Shown piece by piece: positions 53,053 through 64,000 of a stretch of DNA of 64,000 nucleotides (the first letter of the stretch is position 1; every line of letters begins with the position of its first letter). A program made the position numbers and the translations under genes. Under the pieces are notes generated by a model. That model worked only from the letters and a program-made list of their open reading frames with translations, searched no databases and was not told the origin of the DNA. Source of the stretch: Ptiloglossa arizonensis (taxonomy: Eukaryota > Arthropoda > Insecta > Hymenoptera > Colletidae); contig NW_027478961.1 of assembly GCF_051014685.1 (NCBI RefSeq), positions 62,001-126,000 on the forward strand. The letters are read 5' to 3'.

Positions 53053-53881
53053 ACGCATACCTTTGTAATCGGGCGAGTTTCTACTTTCGGATACAATAGG
53101 AATTTTTGGGTTCGGTCAATCCGTTCGCGAGATAAGGGACGTTGAAGTTAAGAAATGGTTGACACGACAACAAATTTTTCGCAGTTCTGCTGCTCCAATC
53201 GCTTAACCAGAATGGCCTAGGGGAAAAATACACGTACCGTTGTAATCGGGCGAGTTTCTACTTTCAAATGCAATAGGAATTTTTGGGTTAGGTCAATCCG
53301 TTCGCGAGATATGGGACTTTGAAGCTAAGAAATGGTTGACAAGACAACAAATTTTGCGCAATTCTGCTGCTCCAATCGCTTAACCAGAATGCCCTAGGGG
53401 AAAAATACACGTACCGTTGTAATCGGGCGAGTTTCTACTTTCAGATGCATAAGGAATTTTTGGGTTAGGTCAATCCGTTCGCGAGATATGGGAGTTTGAA
53501 GACAACAAATGGTTGAGAAGGCAAAAAATTTTTCGCAATTCTGCTGCTCCAAACGCTTAACCAGAATGCCCTAGGGAAAAAATACACATACCGTTGTAAT
53601 CGGGCGAGTTTCTACTTTCAAATCCAATAGGAATTTTTGGGCTAGTTCAATCCGTACGCGAGATATGAGAGTTTGAAGCTAAGAAATGCTTGAGAACACA
53701 ACAAATTTTTCGCAATTCTGCTGCTCCAAACGCTTAACCAGAATGGGCTAGGGAAAAAATACACATACCGTTGTAATCGGGCGAGTTTCTACTTTCAGAC
53801 GCAACAGGAATTTTTGGGTTAAGTCAAACCGTTCGCGAGATATGGGAGTTTGAAGCCAAGAAATGGTTGAGAAGACAACAA

Positions 53882-56298
53882 ATTTTTCGCAATTCTGCTG
53901 CTCCAAACGCTTAAGCAGAATGCCCTAGGGAAAAAATACACATACCGTTGTAATCGGGCGAGTTTCTACTTTCAGATGCAGTAGGAATTTTTGGGTTAGG
54001 ACAATCCGTTCGCGAGATATGGGAGTTTGAAGGCAAGAAATGGTTGAGAAGGCAAAAAATTTTTCGCACTTCTGCTGCTCCAATCGCTTAACCAGAGTGG
54101 CTTAGGGGAAAAATACACGTACCGTTGTAATCGGGCGAGTTTCTACTTTCAAATGCAATAGGAATTTTTGAGTTAGGTCAATCCGTTCGCGAGATATGGG
54201 AGTTTGAAGCCAAGAAATGGTTGAGAAGGCAAAAAATTTTTCGCAATTCTGCTGCTCCAAACGCTTAACCAGAATGCCCTAGGGAAAAAATACACATACC
54301 GTTGTAATCGGGCGAGTTTCTACTTTCAGACGCAACAGGAATTGTTGGGTTAGGTCAATCCGTTCGCGAGATATGAGAGTTTGAAGCTAAGAAATGCTTG
54401 AGGAGACAACAAATTTTTCGCAATTCTGCTGCTCCAAACGCTTAACCAGAATGGCCTAGGGAAAGAATACGCATACCGTTGTAATCGGGCGAGTTTCTAC
54501 TTTCAAATGCAATAGGAATTTTTGGGTCAGGTCAATCCGTTCGCGAGATATGAGAGTTTGAAGCTAAGAAATGGTTGAGAGGACAACAAATTTTTCGCAA
54601 ATCTGCTGCTCCAAACGCTTAACCAGAATGGCCTAGGGAAAAAATACACATACGATTGTAATCGGGCGAGTTTCTACTTTCAGACGCAACAGGAATTTTT
54701 GGGTTAAGTCAATCCGTTCGCGAGATATGGGAGTTTGAAGCCAAGAAATGGTTGAGAAGACAACAAATTTTTCGCAATTCTGCTGCTCCAAACTCTTAAC
54801 AAGAATGGCCTAGTGAAAAAATACACATACCGTTCTAATCGGGCGAGTTTCTACTTTCAGACGCAACAGGAATTTTTGGGTTAGGTCAATCCGTTCGCGA
54901 GATTAGGGAGTTTGAAGCCAAGAAATGGTTGAGAAGACAACAAATTTTTCGCAATTCTGCTGCTCCAAACGCTTAACCAGAATGGGCTAGGGGAAAAATA
55001 CACGTACCGTTGTAATCGGGCGAGTTTCTACTTTCAGATGCAATAGGAATTTTTCGGTTAAGTCAATCCGTTAGCGAGATATGGGAGTTTGAAGCTAAGA
55101 AACTGTTTAGAAGACAACAAATTTTTCGCAATTCTGCTGCACCAAACGCTTAACCAGAATGGGCTAGGGAAAACATACACATACCGTTGTAATCGGGCGA
55201 GTTTCTACTTTCAGATGCATAAGGAATTTTTGGGTTAGGTCAATCCGTTCGCGAGATATGGGAGTTTGAAGACAACAAATGGTTGAGAAGGCAAAAAATT
55301 TTTCGCAATTCTGCTGCTCCAATCGCTTAACCAGAACGCCCTAGGGAAAAAATACACATACCGTTGTAATCGGGCGAGTTTCTACTTTCAAATGCAATAG
55401 GAATTTTTGGGTTAGGTCCATCCGTTCGCGAGATATGAGAGTTTGAAGCTAAGAAATGGTTGAGAAGGCAAAAAATTTTTCGCAATTCTGCTGCTCCAAA
55501 CGCTTAAGCAGAATGCCCTAGGGAAAAAATACACATACCGTTGTAATCGGGCGAGTTTCTACTTTCAGATGCAGTAGGAATTTTTGGGTTAGGACAATCC
55601 GTTCGCGAGATATGGGAGTTTGAAGGCAAGAAATGGTTGAGAAGGCAAAAAATTTTTCGCACATCTGCTGCTCCAATCGCTTAACCAGAATGGCCTAGGG
55701 GAAAAATACACGTACCGTTGTAATCGGGCGAGTTTCTACTTTCAAATGCAATAGGAATTTTTGAGTTAGGTCAATCCGTTCGCGAGATATGGGAGTTTGA
55801 AGCCAAGAAATGGTTGAGAAGGCAAAAAATTTTTCGCAATTCTGCTGCTCCAAACGCTTAACCAGAATGCCCTAGGGAAAAAATACACATACCGTTGTAA
55901 TCGGGCGAGTTTCTACTTTCAGACGCAACAGGAATTGCTGGGTTCGGTCAATCCGTTCGCGAGATATGAGAGTTTGAAGCTAAGAAATGCTTGAGGAGAC
56001 AACAAATTTTTCGCAATTCTGCTGCTCCAAACGCTTAACCAGAATGGCCTAGGGAAAAAATACGCATACCGTTGTAATCGGGCGAGTTTCTACTTTCAAA
56101 TGCAATAGGAATTTTTGGGTCAGGTCAATCCTTTCGCGAGATATGAGAGTTTGAAGCTAAGAAATGGTTGAGAGGACAACAAATTTTTCGCAAATCTGCT
56201 GCTCCAAACGCTTAACCAGAATGGCCTAGGGAAAAAATACACATACGATTGTAATCGGGCGAGTTTCTACTTTCAGACGCAACAGGAATTTTTGGGTT
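53882..56298 (+). repeat. 0.8-kb segment duplicated at 1593-bp spacing (9-mer)
   Basis: About 53,882-54,705 recurs at 55,475-56,298. Anchors 1593 bp apart are gcagtagg 53,978/55,571; cttgaggaga 54,397/55,990; and tacgattg 54,651/56,244. The cttaagcagaatgcc plus gcagtagg plus gaaggcaag cassette at its left also occurs at about 36.6 and 41.2 kb, so it moved as a unit within the array. Confidence 0.75.
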
Positions 56299-57124
56299 AG
56301 GTCAATCCGTTCGCGAGATATGAGAGTTTGAAGCTAAGAAATGCTTGAGAAGACAACAAATTTTTCGCAAATCTGCTGCTCCAAACGCTTAACCAGAATG
56401 GGCTAGGGAAAAAATACACATACCGTTGTAATCGGGCGAGTTTCTACTTTCAGACGCAACAGGAATTTTTGGGTTAAGTCAATCCGTTCGCGAGATATGG
56501 GAGTTTGAAACCAAGAAATGGTTGAGAAGACAACAAATTTTTCGCAATTCTGCTGCTCCAAACTCTTAACAAGAATGGCCTAGTGAAAAAATACACATAC
56601 CGTTCTAATCGGGCGAGTTTCTACTTTCAGACGCAACAGGAATTTTTGGGTTAGGTCAATCCGTTCGCGAGATATGGGAGTTTGAAGCCAAGAAATGGTT
56701 GAGAAGACAACAAATTTTTCGCAATTCTGCTGCTCCAAACGCTTAACCAGAATGGGCTAGGGGAAAAATACACGTACCGTTGTAATCGGGCGAGTTTCTA
56801 CTTTCAGACGCAATAGGAATTTTTCGGTTAAGTCAATCCGTTAGCGAGATATGGGAGTTTGAAGCTAAGAAATTGTTTAGAAGACAACAAATTTTTCGCA
56901 ATTCTGCTGCACCAAACGCTTAACCAGAATGGGCTAGGGAAAACATACACATACCGTTGTAATCGGGCGAGTTTCTACTTTCAGACGCAACAGGAATTTT
57001 TGGGTTAAGTCAATCCGTTCGCGAGATATGGGAGTTTGAAGCCAAGAAATGGTTGAGAAGACAACAAATTTTTCGCAATTCTGCTGCTCCAAACGCTTAA
57101 CCAGAATGGGCTAGGGAAAAAATA

Positions 57125-60100
57125 CACATACCGTTGTAATCGGGCGAGTTTCTACTTTCAGACGCAACAGGAATTTTTGGGTTAAGTCAATCCGTTCGCG
57201 AGATATGGGAGTTTGAAGCCAAGAAATGGTTGAGAAGACAACAAATTTTTCGCAATTCTGCTGCTCCAAACGCTTAACCAGAATGGGCTAGGGAAAAAAT
57301 ACACATACCGTTGTAATCGGGCGAGTTTCTACTTTCAGACGCAATAGGAATTTTTCGGTTAAGTCAATCCGTTAGCGAGATATGGGAGTTTGAAGCTAAG
57401 AAATTGTTTAGAAGACAACAAATTTTTCGCAATTCTGCTGCACCGAACGCTTAACCAGAATGGGCTAGGGAAAACATACACATACCGTTGTAATCGGGCG
57501 AGTTTCTACTTTCAGATGCATAAGGAATTTTTGGGTTAGGTCAATCCGTTCGCGAGATATGGGAGTTTGAAGACAACAAATGGTTGAGAAGGCAAGAAAT
57601 TTATCGCAATTCTGCTGCTCCAAACGCTTAACCAGAATGCCCTAGGGAAAAAATACACATACCGTTGTAATCGGGCGAGTTTCTACTTTCAAATCCAATA
57701 GGAATTTTAGGGATAGGTCAATCCGTTCGCGAGATATGAGAGTTTGAAGCTAAGAAATGGTTGAGAAGACAACAAATTTTTCGCAAATCTGCTGCTCCAA
57801 ACGCTTAACCAGAATGCCCTAGGGAAAAAATACGTATACCGTTGTAATCGGGCGTGTTTCTACTTTCGGATACAATAGGAATTTTTGGGTTCGGTCAATC
57901 CGTTCGCGAGATAAGGGACTTTGAAGTTAAGAAATGGTTGACAAGACAACAAATTTTTCGCACTTCTGCTGCTCCAATCGCTTAACCAGAATGGCCTAGG
58001 GGAAAAATACACGTACCGTTGTAATCGGGCGAGTTTCTACTTTCAAAAGCAATAGGAATTTTTGGGTTAGGTCAATCCGTTCGCGAGATATGGGACTTTG
58101 AAGCTAAGAAATGGTTGACAAGACAACAAATTTTGCGCACTTCTGCTGCTCCAATCGCTTAACCAGAATACCCTAGGGGAAAAATACACGTACCGTTGTA
58201 ATCGGGCGAGTTTCTACTTTCAGATGCATAAGGAATTTTTGGGTTAGGTCAATCCGTTCGCGAGATATGGGAGTTTGAAGACAACAAATGGTTGAGAAGG
58301 CAAAAATTTTTTCGCAATTCTGCTGCTCCAAACGCTTAACCAGAATGCCCTAGGGAAAAAATACACATACCGTTGTAATCGAGCGAGTTTCTACTTTCAA
58401 ATCCAATAGGAATTTTTGGGCTAGTTCAATCCGTTCGCGAGATATGAGAGTTTGAAGCTAAGAAATGCTTGAGAACACAACAAATTTTTCGCAAATCTGC
58501 TGCTCCAAACGCTTAACCAGAATGGCCTAGGGAAAAAATACGCATACCGTTGTAATCGGGCGAGTTTCTACTTTCAGACGCAACAGGAATTTTTGGGTTA
58601 AGTCAATCCGTTCGCGAGATATGGGAGTTTGAAGCCAAGAAATGGTTGAGAAGACAACAAATTTTTCGCAATTCTGCTGCTCCAAACGCTTAACCAGAAT
58701 GGGCTAGGGAAAAAATACACATACCGTTGTAATCGGGCGAGTTTCTACTTTCAGACGCAATAGGAATTTTTCGGTTAAGTCAATCCGTTAGCGAGATATG
58801 GGAGTTTGAAGCTAAGAAATTGTTTAGAAGACAACAAATTTTTCGCAATTCTGCTGCACCGAACGCTTAACCAGAATGGGCTAGGGAAAACATACACATA
58901 CCGTTGTAATCGGGCGAGTTTCTACTTTCAGATGCATAAGGAATTTTTGGGTTAGGTCAATCCGTTCGCGAGATATGGGAGTTTGAAGACAACAAATGGT
59001 TGAGAAGGCAAGAAATTTTTCGCAATTCTGCTGCTCCAAACGCTTAACCAGAATGCCCTAGGGAAAAAATACACATACCGTTGTAATCGGGCGAGTTTCT
59101 ACTTTCAAATCCAATAGGAATTTTAGGGATAGGTCAATCCGTTCGCGAGATATGAGAGTTTGAAGCTAAGAAATGGTTGAGAAGACAACAAATTTTTCGC
59201 AAATCTGCTGCTCCAAACGCTTAACCAGAATGCCCTAGGGAAAAAATACGTATACCGTTGTAATCGGGCGTGTTTCTACTTTCGGATACAATAGGAATTT
59301 TTGGGTTCGGTCAATCCGTTCGCGAGATAAGGGACTTTGAAGTTAAGAAATGGTTGACAAGACAACAAATTTTTCGCACTTCTGCTGCTCCAATCGCTTA
59401 ACCAGAATGGCCTAGGGGAAAAATACACGTACCGTTGTAATCGGGCGAGTTTCTACTTTCAAAAGCAATAGGAATTTTTGGGTTAGGTCAATCCGTTCGC
59501 GAGATATGGGACTTTGAAGCTAAGAAATGGTTGACAAGACAACAAATTTTGCGCACTTCTGCTGCTCCAATCGCTTAACCAGAATACCCTAGGGGAAAAA
59601 TACACGTACCGTTGTAATCGGGCGAGTTTCTACTTTCAGATGCATAAGGAATTTTTGGGTTAGGTTAATCCGTTCGCGAGATATGGGAGTTTGAAGACAA
59701 CAAATGGTTGAGAAGGCAAAAATTTTTTCGCAATTCTGCTGCTCCAAACGCTTAACCAGAATGCCCTAGGGAAAAAATACACATACCGTTGTAATCGAGC
59801 GAGTTTCTACTTTCAAATCCAATAGGAATTTTTGGGCTAGTTCAATCCGTTCGCGAGATATGAGAGTTTGAAGCTAAGAAATGCTTGAGAACACAACAAA
59901 TTTTTCGCAAATCTGCTGCTCCAAACGCTTAACCAGAATGGCCTAGGGAAAAAATACGCATACCGTTGTAATCGGGCGAGTTTCTACTTTCAGACGCAAC
60001 AGGAATTTTTGGGTTAAGTCAATCCGTTCGCGAGATATGGGAGTTTGAAGCCAAGAAATGGTTGAGAAGACAACAAATTTTTCGCAATTCTGCTGCTCCA

Positions 60101-62285
60101 AACGCTTAACCAGAATGGGCTAGGGAAAAAATACACATACCGTTGTAATCGGGCGAGTTTCTACTTTCAGACGCAATAGGAATTTTTCGGTTAAGTCAAT
60201 CCGTTAGCGAGATATGGGAGTTTGAAGCTAAGAAATTGTTTAGAAGACAACAAATTTTTCGCAATTCTGCTGCACCGAACGCTTAACCAGAATGGGCTAG
60301 GGAAAACATACACATACCGTTGTAATCGGGCGAGTTTCTACTTTCAGATGCATAAGGAATTTTTGGGTTAGGTCAATCTGTTCGCGAGATATGGGAGTTT
60401 GAAGACAACAAATGGTTGAGAAGGCAAGAAATTTTTCGCAATTCTGCTGCTCCAAACGCTTAACCAGAATGCCCTAGGGAAAAAATACACATACCGTTGT
60501 AATCGGGCGAGTTTCTACTTTCAAATCCAATAGGAATTTTAGGGATAGGTCAATCCGTTCGCGAGATATGAGAGTTTGAAGCTAAGAAATGGTTGAGAAG
60601 ACAACAAATTTTTCGCAAATCTGCTGCTCCAAACGCTTAACCAGAATGCCCTAGGGAAAAAATACGTATACCGTTGTAATCGGGCGTGTTTCTACTTTCG
60701 GATACAATAGGAATTTTTGGGTTCGGTCAATCCGTTCGCGAGATAAGGGACTTTGAAGTTAAGAAATGGTTGACAAGACAACAAATTTTTCGCACTTCTG
60801 CTGCTCCAATCGCTTAACCAGAATGGCCTAGGGGAAAAATACACGTACCGTTGTAATCGGGCGAGTTTCTACTTTCAAAAGCAATAGGAATTTTTGGGTT
60901 AGGTCAATCCGTTCGCGAGATATGGGACTTTGAAGCTAAGAAATGGTTGACAACACAACAAATTTTGCGCACTTCTGCTGCTCCAATCGCTTAACCAGAA
61001 TACCCTAGGGGAAAAATACACGTACCGTTGTAATCGGGCGAGTTTCTACTTTCAGATGCATAAGGAATTTTTGGTTTAGGTCAATCCGTTCGCGAGATAT
61101 GGGAGTTTGAAGACAACAAATGGTTGAGAAGGCAAAAATTTTTTCGCAATTCTGCTGCTCCAAACGCTTAACCAGAATGCCCTAGGGAAAAAATACACAT
61201 ACCGTTGTAATCGAGCGAGTTTCTACTTTCAAATCCAATAGGAATTTTTGGGCTAGTTCAATCCGTTCGCGAGATATGAGAGTTTGAAGCTAAGAAATGC
61301 TTGAGAACACAACAAATTTTTCGCAAATCTGCTGCTCCAAACGCTTAACCAGAATGGCCTAGGGAAAAAATACGCATACCGTTGTAATCGGGCGAGTTTC
61401 TACTTTCGGATACAATAGGAATTTTTGGGTTAAGTCAATCCGTTCGCGAGATATGGGAGTTTGAAGCCAAGAAATGGTTGAGAAGACAACAAATTTTTCG
61501 CAATTCTGCTGCTCCAAACGCTTAACCAGAATGGGCTAGGGAAAAAATACACATACCGTTGTAATCGGGCGAGTTTCTACTTTCAGACGCAATAGGAATT
61601 TTTCGGTTAAGTCAATCCGTTAGCGAGATATGGGAGTTTGAAGCTAAGAAATTGTTTAGAAGACAACAAATTTTTCGCAATTCTGCTGCACTGAACGCTT
61701 AACCAGAATGGGCTAGGGAAAACATACACATACCGTTGTAATCGGGCGAGTTTCTACTTTCAGATGCATAAGGAATTTTTGGGTTAGTTCAATCCGTTCG
61801 CGAGATATGGGAGTTTGAAGACAACAAATGGTTGAGAAGGCAAGAAATTTTTCGCAATTCTGCTGCTCCAAACGCTTAACCAGAATGCCCTAGGGAAAAA
61901 ATACACATACCGTTGTAATCGGGCGAGTTTCTACTTTCAAATCCAATAGGAATTTTAGGGATAGGTCAATCCGTTCGCGAGATATGAGAGTTTGAAGCTA
62001 AGAAATGGTTGAGAAGACAACAAATTTTTCGCAAATCTGCTGCTCCAAACGCTTAACCAGAATGCCCTAGGGAAAAAATACGCATACCGTTGTAATCGGG
62101 CGAGTTTCTACTTTCGGATACAATAGGAATTTTTGGGTTCGGTCAATCCGTTCGCGAGATAAGGGACTTTGAAGTTAAGAAATGGTTGACAAGACAACAA
62201 ATTTTTCGCACTTCTGCTGCTCCAATCGCTTAACCAGAATGGCCTAGGGGAAAAATACACGTACCGTTGTAATCGGGCGAGTTTC
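57125..62285 (+). repeat. 1416-bp 8-mer amplified about 3.6 times in tandem
   Basis: A run of eight monomers repeats with exact 1416-bp spacing. The caccgaacg marker lies at 57,441, 58,857 and 60,273, with cactgaacg at 61,689. The caaaagcaatagg marker lies near 58,046, 59,462 and 60,878. Private differences mark each copy, for example ttatcgc near 57,602, ggttaatccg near 59,664, caatctgttc near 60,380 and gacaacacaac near 60,951. The left edge is near 57,125 and the right edge near 62,285. This is the only block with more than two clear tandem copies. Confidence 0.85.
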
Positions 62286-62817
62286 TACTTTCGGATACAA
62301 TAGGAATTTTTGGGTTCGGTCAATCCGTTCGCGAGATAAGGGACTTTGAAGTTAAGAAATGGTTGACAAGACAACAAATTTTTCGCACTTCTGCTGCTCC
62401 AATCGCTTAACCAGAATGGCCTAGGGGAAAAATACACATACCGTTGTAATCGGGCGAGTTTCTACTTTCAAATCCAATAGGAATTTTAGGGATAGGTCAA
62501 TCCGTTCGCGAGATATGAGAGTTTGAAGCTAAGAAATGGTTGAGAAGACAACAAATTTTTCGCAAATCTGCTGCTCCAAACGCTTAACCAGAATGCCCTA
62601 GGGAAAAAATACGCATACCGTTGTAATCGGGCGAGTTTCTACTTTCGGATACAATAGGAATTTTTGGGTTCGGTCAATCCGTTCGCGAGATAAGGGACTT
62701 TGAAGTTAAGAAATGGTTGACAAGACAACAAATTTTTCGCACTTCTGCTGCTCCAATCGCTTAACCAGAATGGCCTAGGGGAAAAATACACGTACCGTTG
62801 TAATCGGGCGAGTTTCT
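61900..62817 (+). repeat. Overlapping 531-bp (3-mer) duplication at the end of the 1416-bp block
   Basis: About 61,900-62,286 recurs at 62,431-62,817. Both contain caaatccaatagg with ttttagggatagg, then cggatacaatagg with gagataagggac and gttaag, then a cacgtaccg monomer. Unit starts 62,008 and 62,539 are 531 bp apart. Adjacent monomers at 62,111 and 62,288 (ctttcgg) also share the cggatacaat form, giving a one-monomer step. Confidence 0.7.
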
Positions 62818-62939
62818 ACTTTCAAATGCAATAGGAATTTTTGAGTTAGGTCAATCCGTTCGCGAGATATAGGAGTTTGAAGCCAAGAAATGGTTGAGAA
62901 GGCAAAAAATTTTTCGCAATTCTGCTGCTCCAAACGCTT

Positions 62940-64000
62940 AACAAGAATGGCCTAGTGAAAAAATACACATACCGTTCTAATCGGGCGAGTTTCTACTTTC
63001 AGACGCAACAGGAATTTTTGGGTTAGGTCAATCCGTTCGCGAGATATGGGAGTTTGAAGCCAAGAAATGGTTGAGAAGACAACAAATTTTTCGCAATTCT
63101 GCTGCTCCAAACGCTTAACCAGAATGGGCTAGGGGAAAAATACACGTACCGTTGTAATCGGGCGAGTTTCTACTTTCAGACGCAATAGGAATTTTTCGGT
63201 TAAGTCAATCCGTTAGCGAGATATGGGAGTTTGAAGCTAAGAAATTGTTTAGAAGACAACAAATTTTTCGCAATTCTGCTGCACCAAACGCTTAACCAGA
63301 ATGGGCTAGGGAAAACATACACATACCGTTGTAATCGGGCGAGTTTCTACTTTCAGATGCATAAGGAATTTTTGGGTTAGGTCAATCCGTTCGCGAGATA
63401 TGGGAGTTTGAAGACAACAAATGGTTGAGAAGGCAAAAAATTTTTCGCAATTCTGCTGCTCCAAACGCTTAACCAGAATGCCCTAGGGAAAAAATACACA
63501 TACCGTTGTAATCGGGCGAGTTTCTACTTTCAAATCCAATAGGAATTTTAGGGATAGGTCAATCCGTTCGCGAGATATGGGAGTTTGAAGCCAAGAAATG
63601 GTTGAGAAGACAACAAATTTTTCGCAATTCTGCTGCTCCAAACGCTTAACCAGAATGGGCTAGGGGAAAAATACACGTACCGTTGTAATCGGGCGAGTTT
63701 CTACTTTCAGACGCAATAGGAATTTTTCGGTTAAGTCAATCCGTTAGCGAGATATGGGAGTTTGAAGCTATGAAATTGTTTAGAAGACAACAAATTTTTC
63801 GCAATTCTGCTGCACCAAACGCTTAACCAGAATGGGCTAGGGAAAACATACACATACCGTTGTAATCGGGCGAGTTTCTACTTTCAGATGCATAAGGAAT
63901 TTTTGGGTTAGGTCAATCCGTTCGCGAGATATGGGAGTTTGAAGACAACAAATGGTTGAGAAGGCAAAAAATTTTTCGCAATTCTGCTGCTCCAAACGCT
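62940..64000 (+). repeat. Long-range copy of 49,311-50,371 at 13,629-bp spacing
   Basis: From aacaagaatgg at 62,940 to the window end the order of variants matches 49,311-50,371, an offset of exactly 77 x 177. Shared rare markers are ggcctagtgaaa with ccgttctaatc, and gctatgaaattg at 50,138 and 63,767. The match continues to the last base, so the copy probably extends beyond the window. Confidence 0.75.

Larger units (their letters stand above)
1..64000 (+). repeat. 177-bp satellite DNA array, 361 complete monomers plus 46 bases
   Basis: The entire window is a head-to-tail tandem repeat with a 177-bp unit. Taking the first base as the start of the unit (gttgacaag or gttgagaag), the starts fall at 1, 178, 355, 532, 709 and 886, and so on to 63,955. 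The distance from 1 to 63,955 equals 361 x 177 plus ten 6-bp insertions minus one 3-bp deletion, so no other net length change exists. All copies have the same orientation. The unit is about 43% GC. The most constant blocks are the A6T5 tract, the gtaatcgggcgag block and the tcaatccgttcgcgag block. The array enters and leaves the window without an edge. Length near one nucleosome repeat and full homogeneity are typical of centromeric or pericentromeric heterochromatin; that location is an inference. I do not recognise the family. Confidence 0.98.
34515..64000 (+). repeat. Right domain of the array, second variant set
   Basis: From about 34.5 kb the variants change. Common new forms are aatgccctaggg, aatgggctaggg, aatgctctaggg, ggcctagtgaaa with ccgttctaatc, ttcggttaagtc with cgttagcgag and aaattgtttagaag, gaagacaacaaatgg, and caaatccaatagg with ttttagggatagg. 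The gtaaacggg and aatgacctagggg classes of the left domain vanish, as do the 183-bp monomers. Stretches between the separately listed blocks (about 44.4-46.3, 48.5-50.9, 53.1-53.9, 54.7-55.5 and 56.3-57.1 kb) contain the same monomer classes in rearranged order. Confidence 0.75.

Noticed and set aside
1..64000. CRISPR array
   Set aside because: There are no short repeats separated by unique spacers; the whole 177-bp unit is repeated and no cas-like gene is present.
1..64000. Transposon, rDNA spacer or bacterial origin repeat
   Set aside because: No terminal inverted repeats, target-site duplications, transposase, rRNA or other unique sequence are visible; every base is assigned to a monomer.

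Overview
The whole 64 kb window is one uninterrupted, head-to-tail satellite DNA array. From base 1 to base 63,954 it holds 361 complete monomers, followed by a 46-base partial copy. Counting from base 1, 350 monomers are 177 bp, ten are 183 bp (the same 6-bp insertion) and one is 174 bp (a 3-bp deletion); these lengths add up to exactly 63,954. All monomers point the same way. I found no gene, RNA gene, transposon, CRISPR array or unique-sequence island, and both ends of the window lie inside the array.

This points to a eukaryotic chromosome, most likely a centromeric, pericentromeric or other constitutive heterochromatin block, because of the nucleosome-scale period, the total homogeneity and the higher-order repeats. 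The monomer is about 43% GC and keeps its CpG count close to the chance expectation (9 seen, about 8 expected). That fits an unmethylated lineage such as many insects, but I do not recognise the family and will not name a species. Each monomer carries two sites resembling the vertebrate CENP-B box: site A at monomer positions 78-94 and site B at 143-159. Site B matches 8 of the 9 core bases.

Layout: the left domain (about 1-34.5 kb) is built from one set of monomer variants. It has nested duplications with periods of 354, 708, 1068, 1239, 1947, 2313, 2478, 2838, 3369 and 3546 bp, and all ten 183-bp monomers. The right domain (about 34.5-64 kb) uses a largely different variant set (gccctaggg, gggctaggg, ttaagtc, cgttagcgag). 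It contains a very recent direct duplication of a 26-monomer, 4602-bp block (35.2-44.4 kb) and an 8-monomer, 1416-bp unit amplified about 3.6 times (57.1-62.3 kb). It also has long-range copies at 4599 and 13,629 bp. The picture is repeated unequal crossing-over and local gene conversion, with no protein-coding function. Apparent antisense open frames of 75-111 codons arise because 177 is divisible by 3 and two recurrent stop points are sometimes lost.

All block edges were read by eye from variant bases and are approximate to tens of bases unless anchored exactly. Identity statements are from reading, not from a computed alignment.
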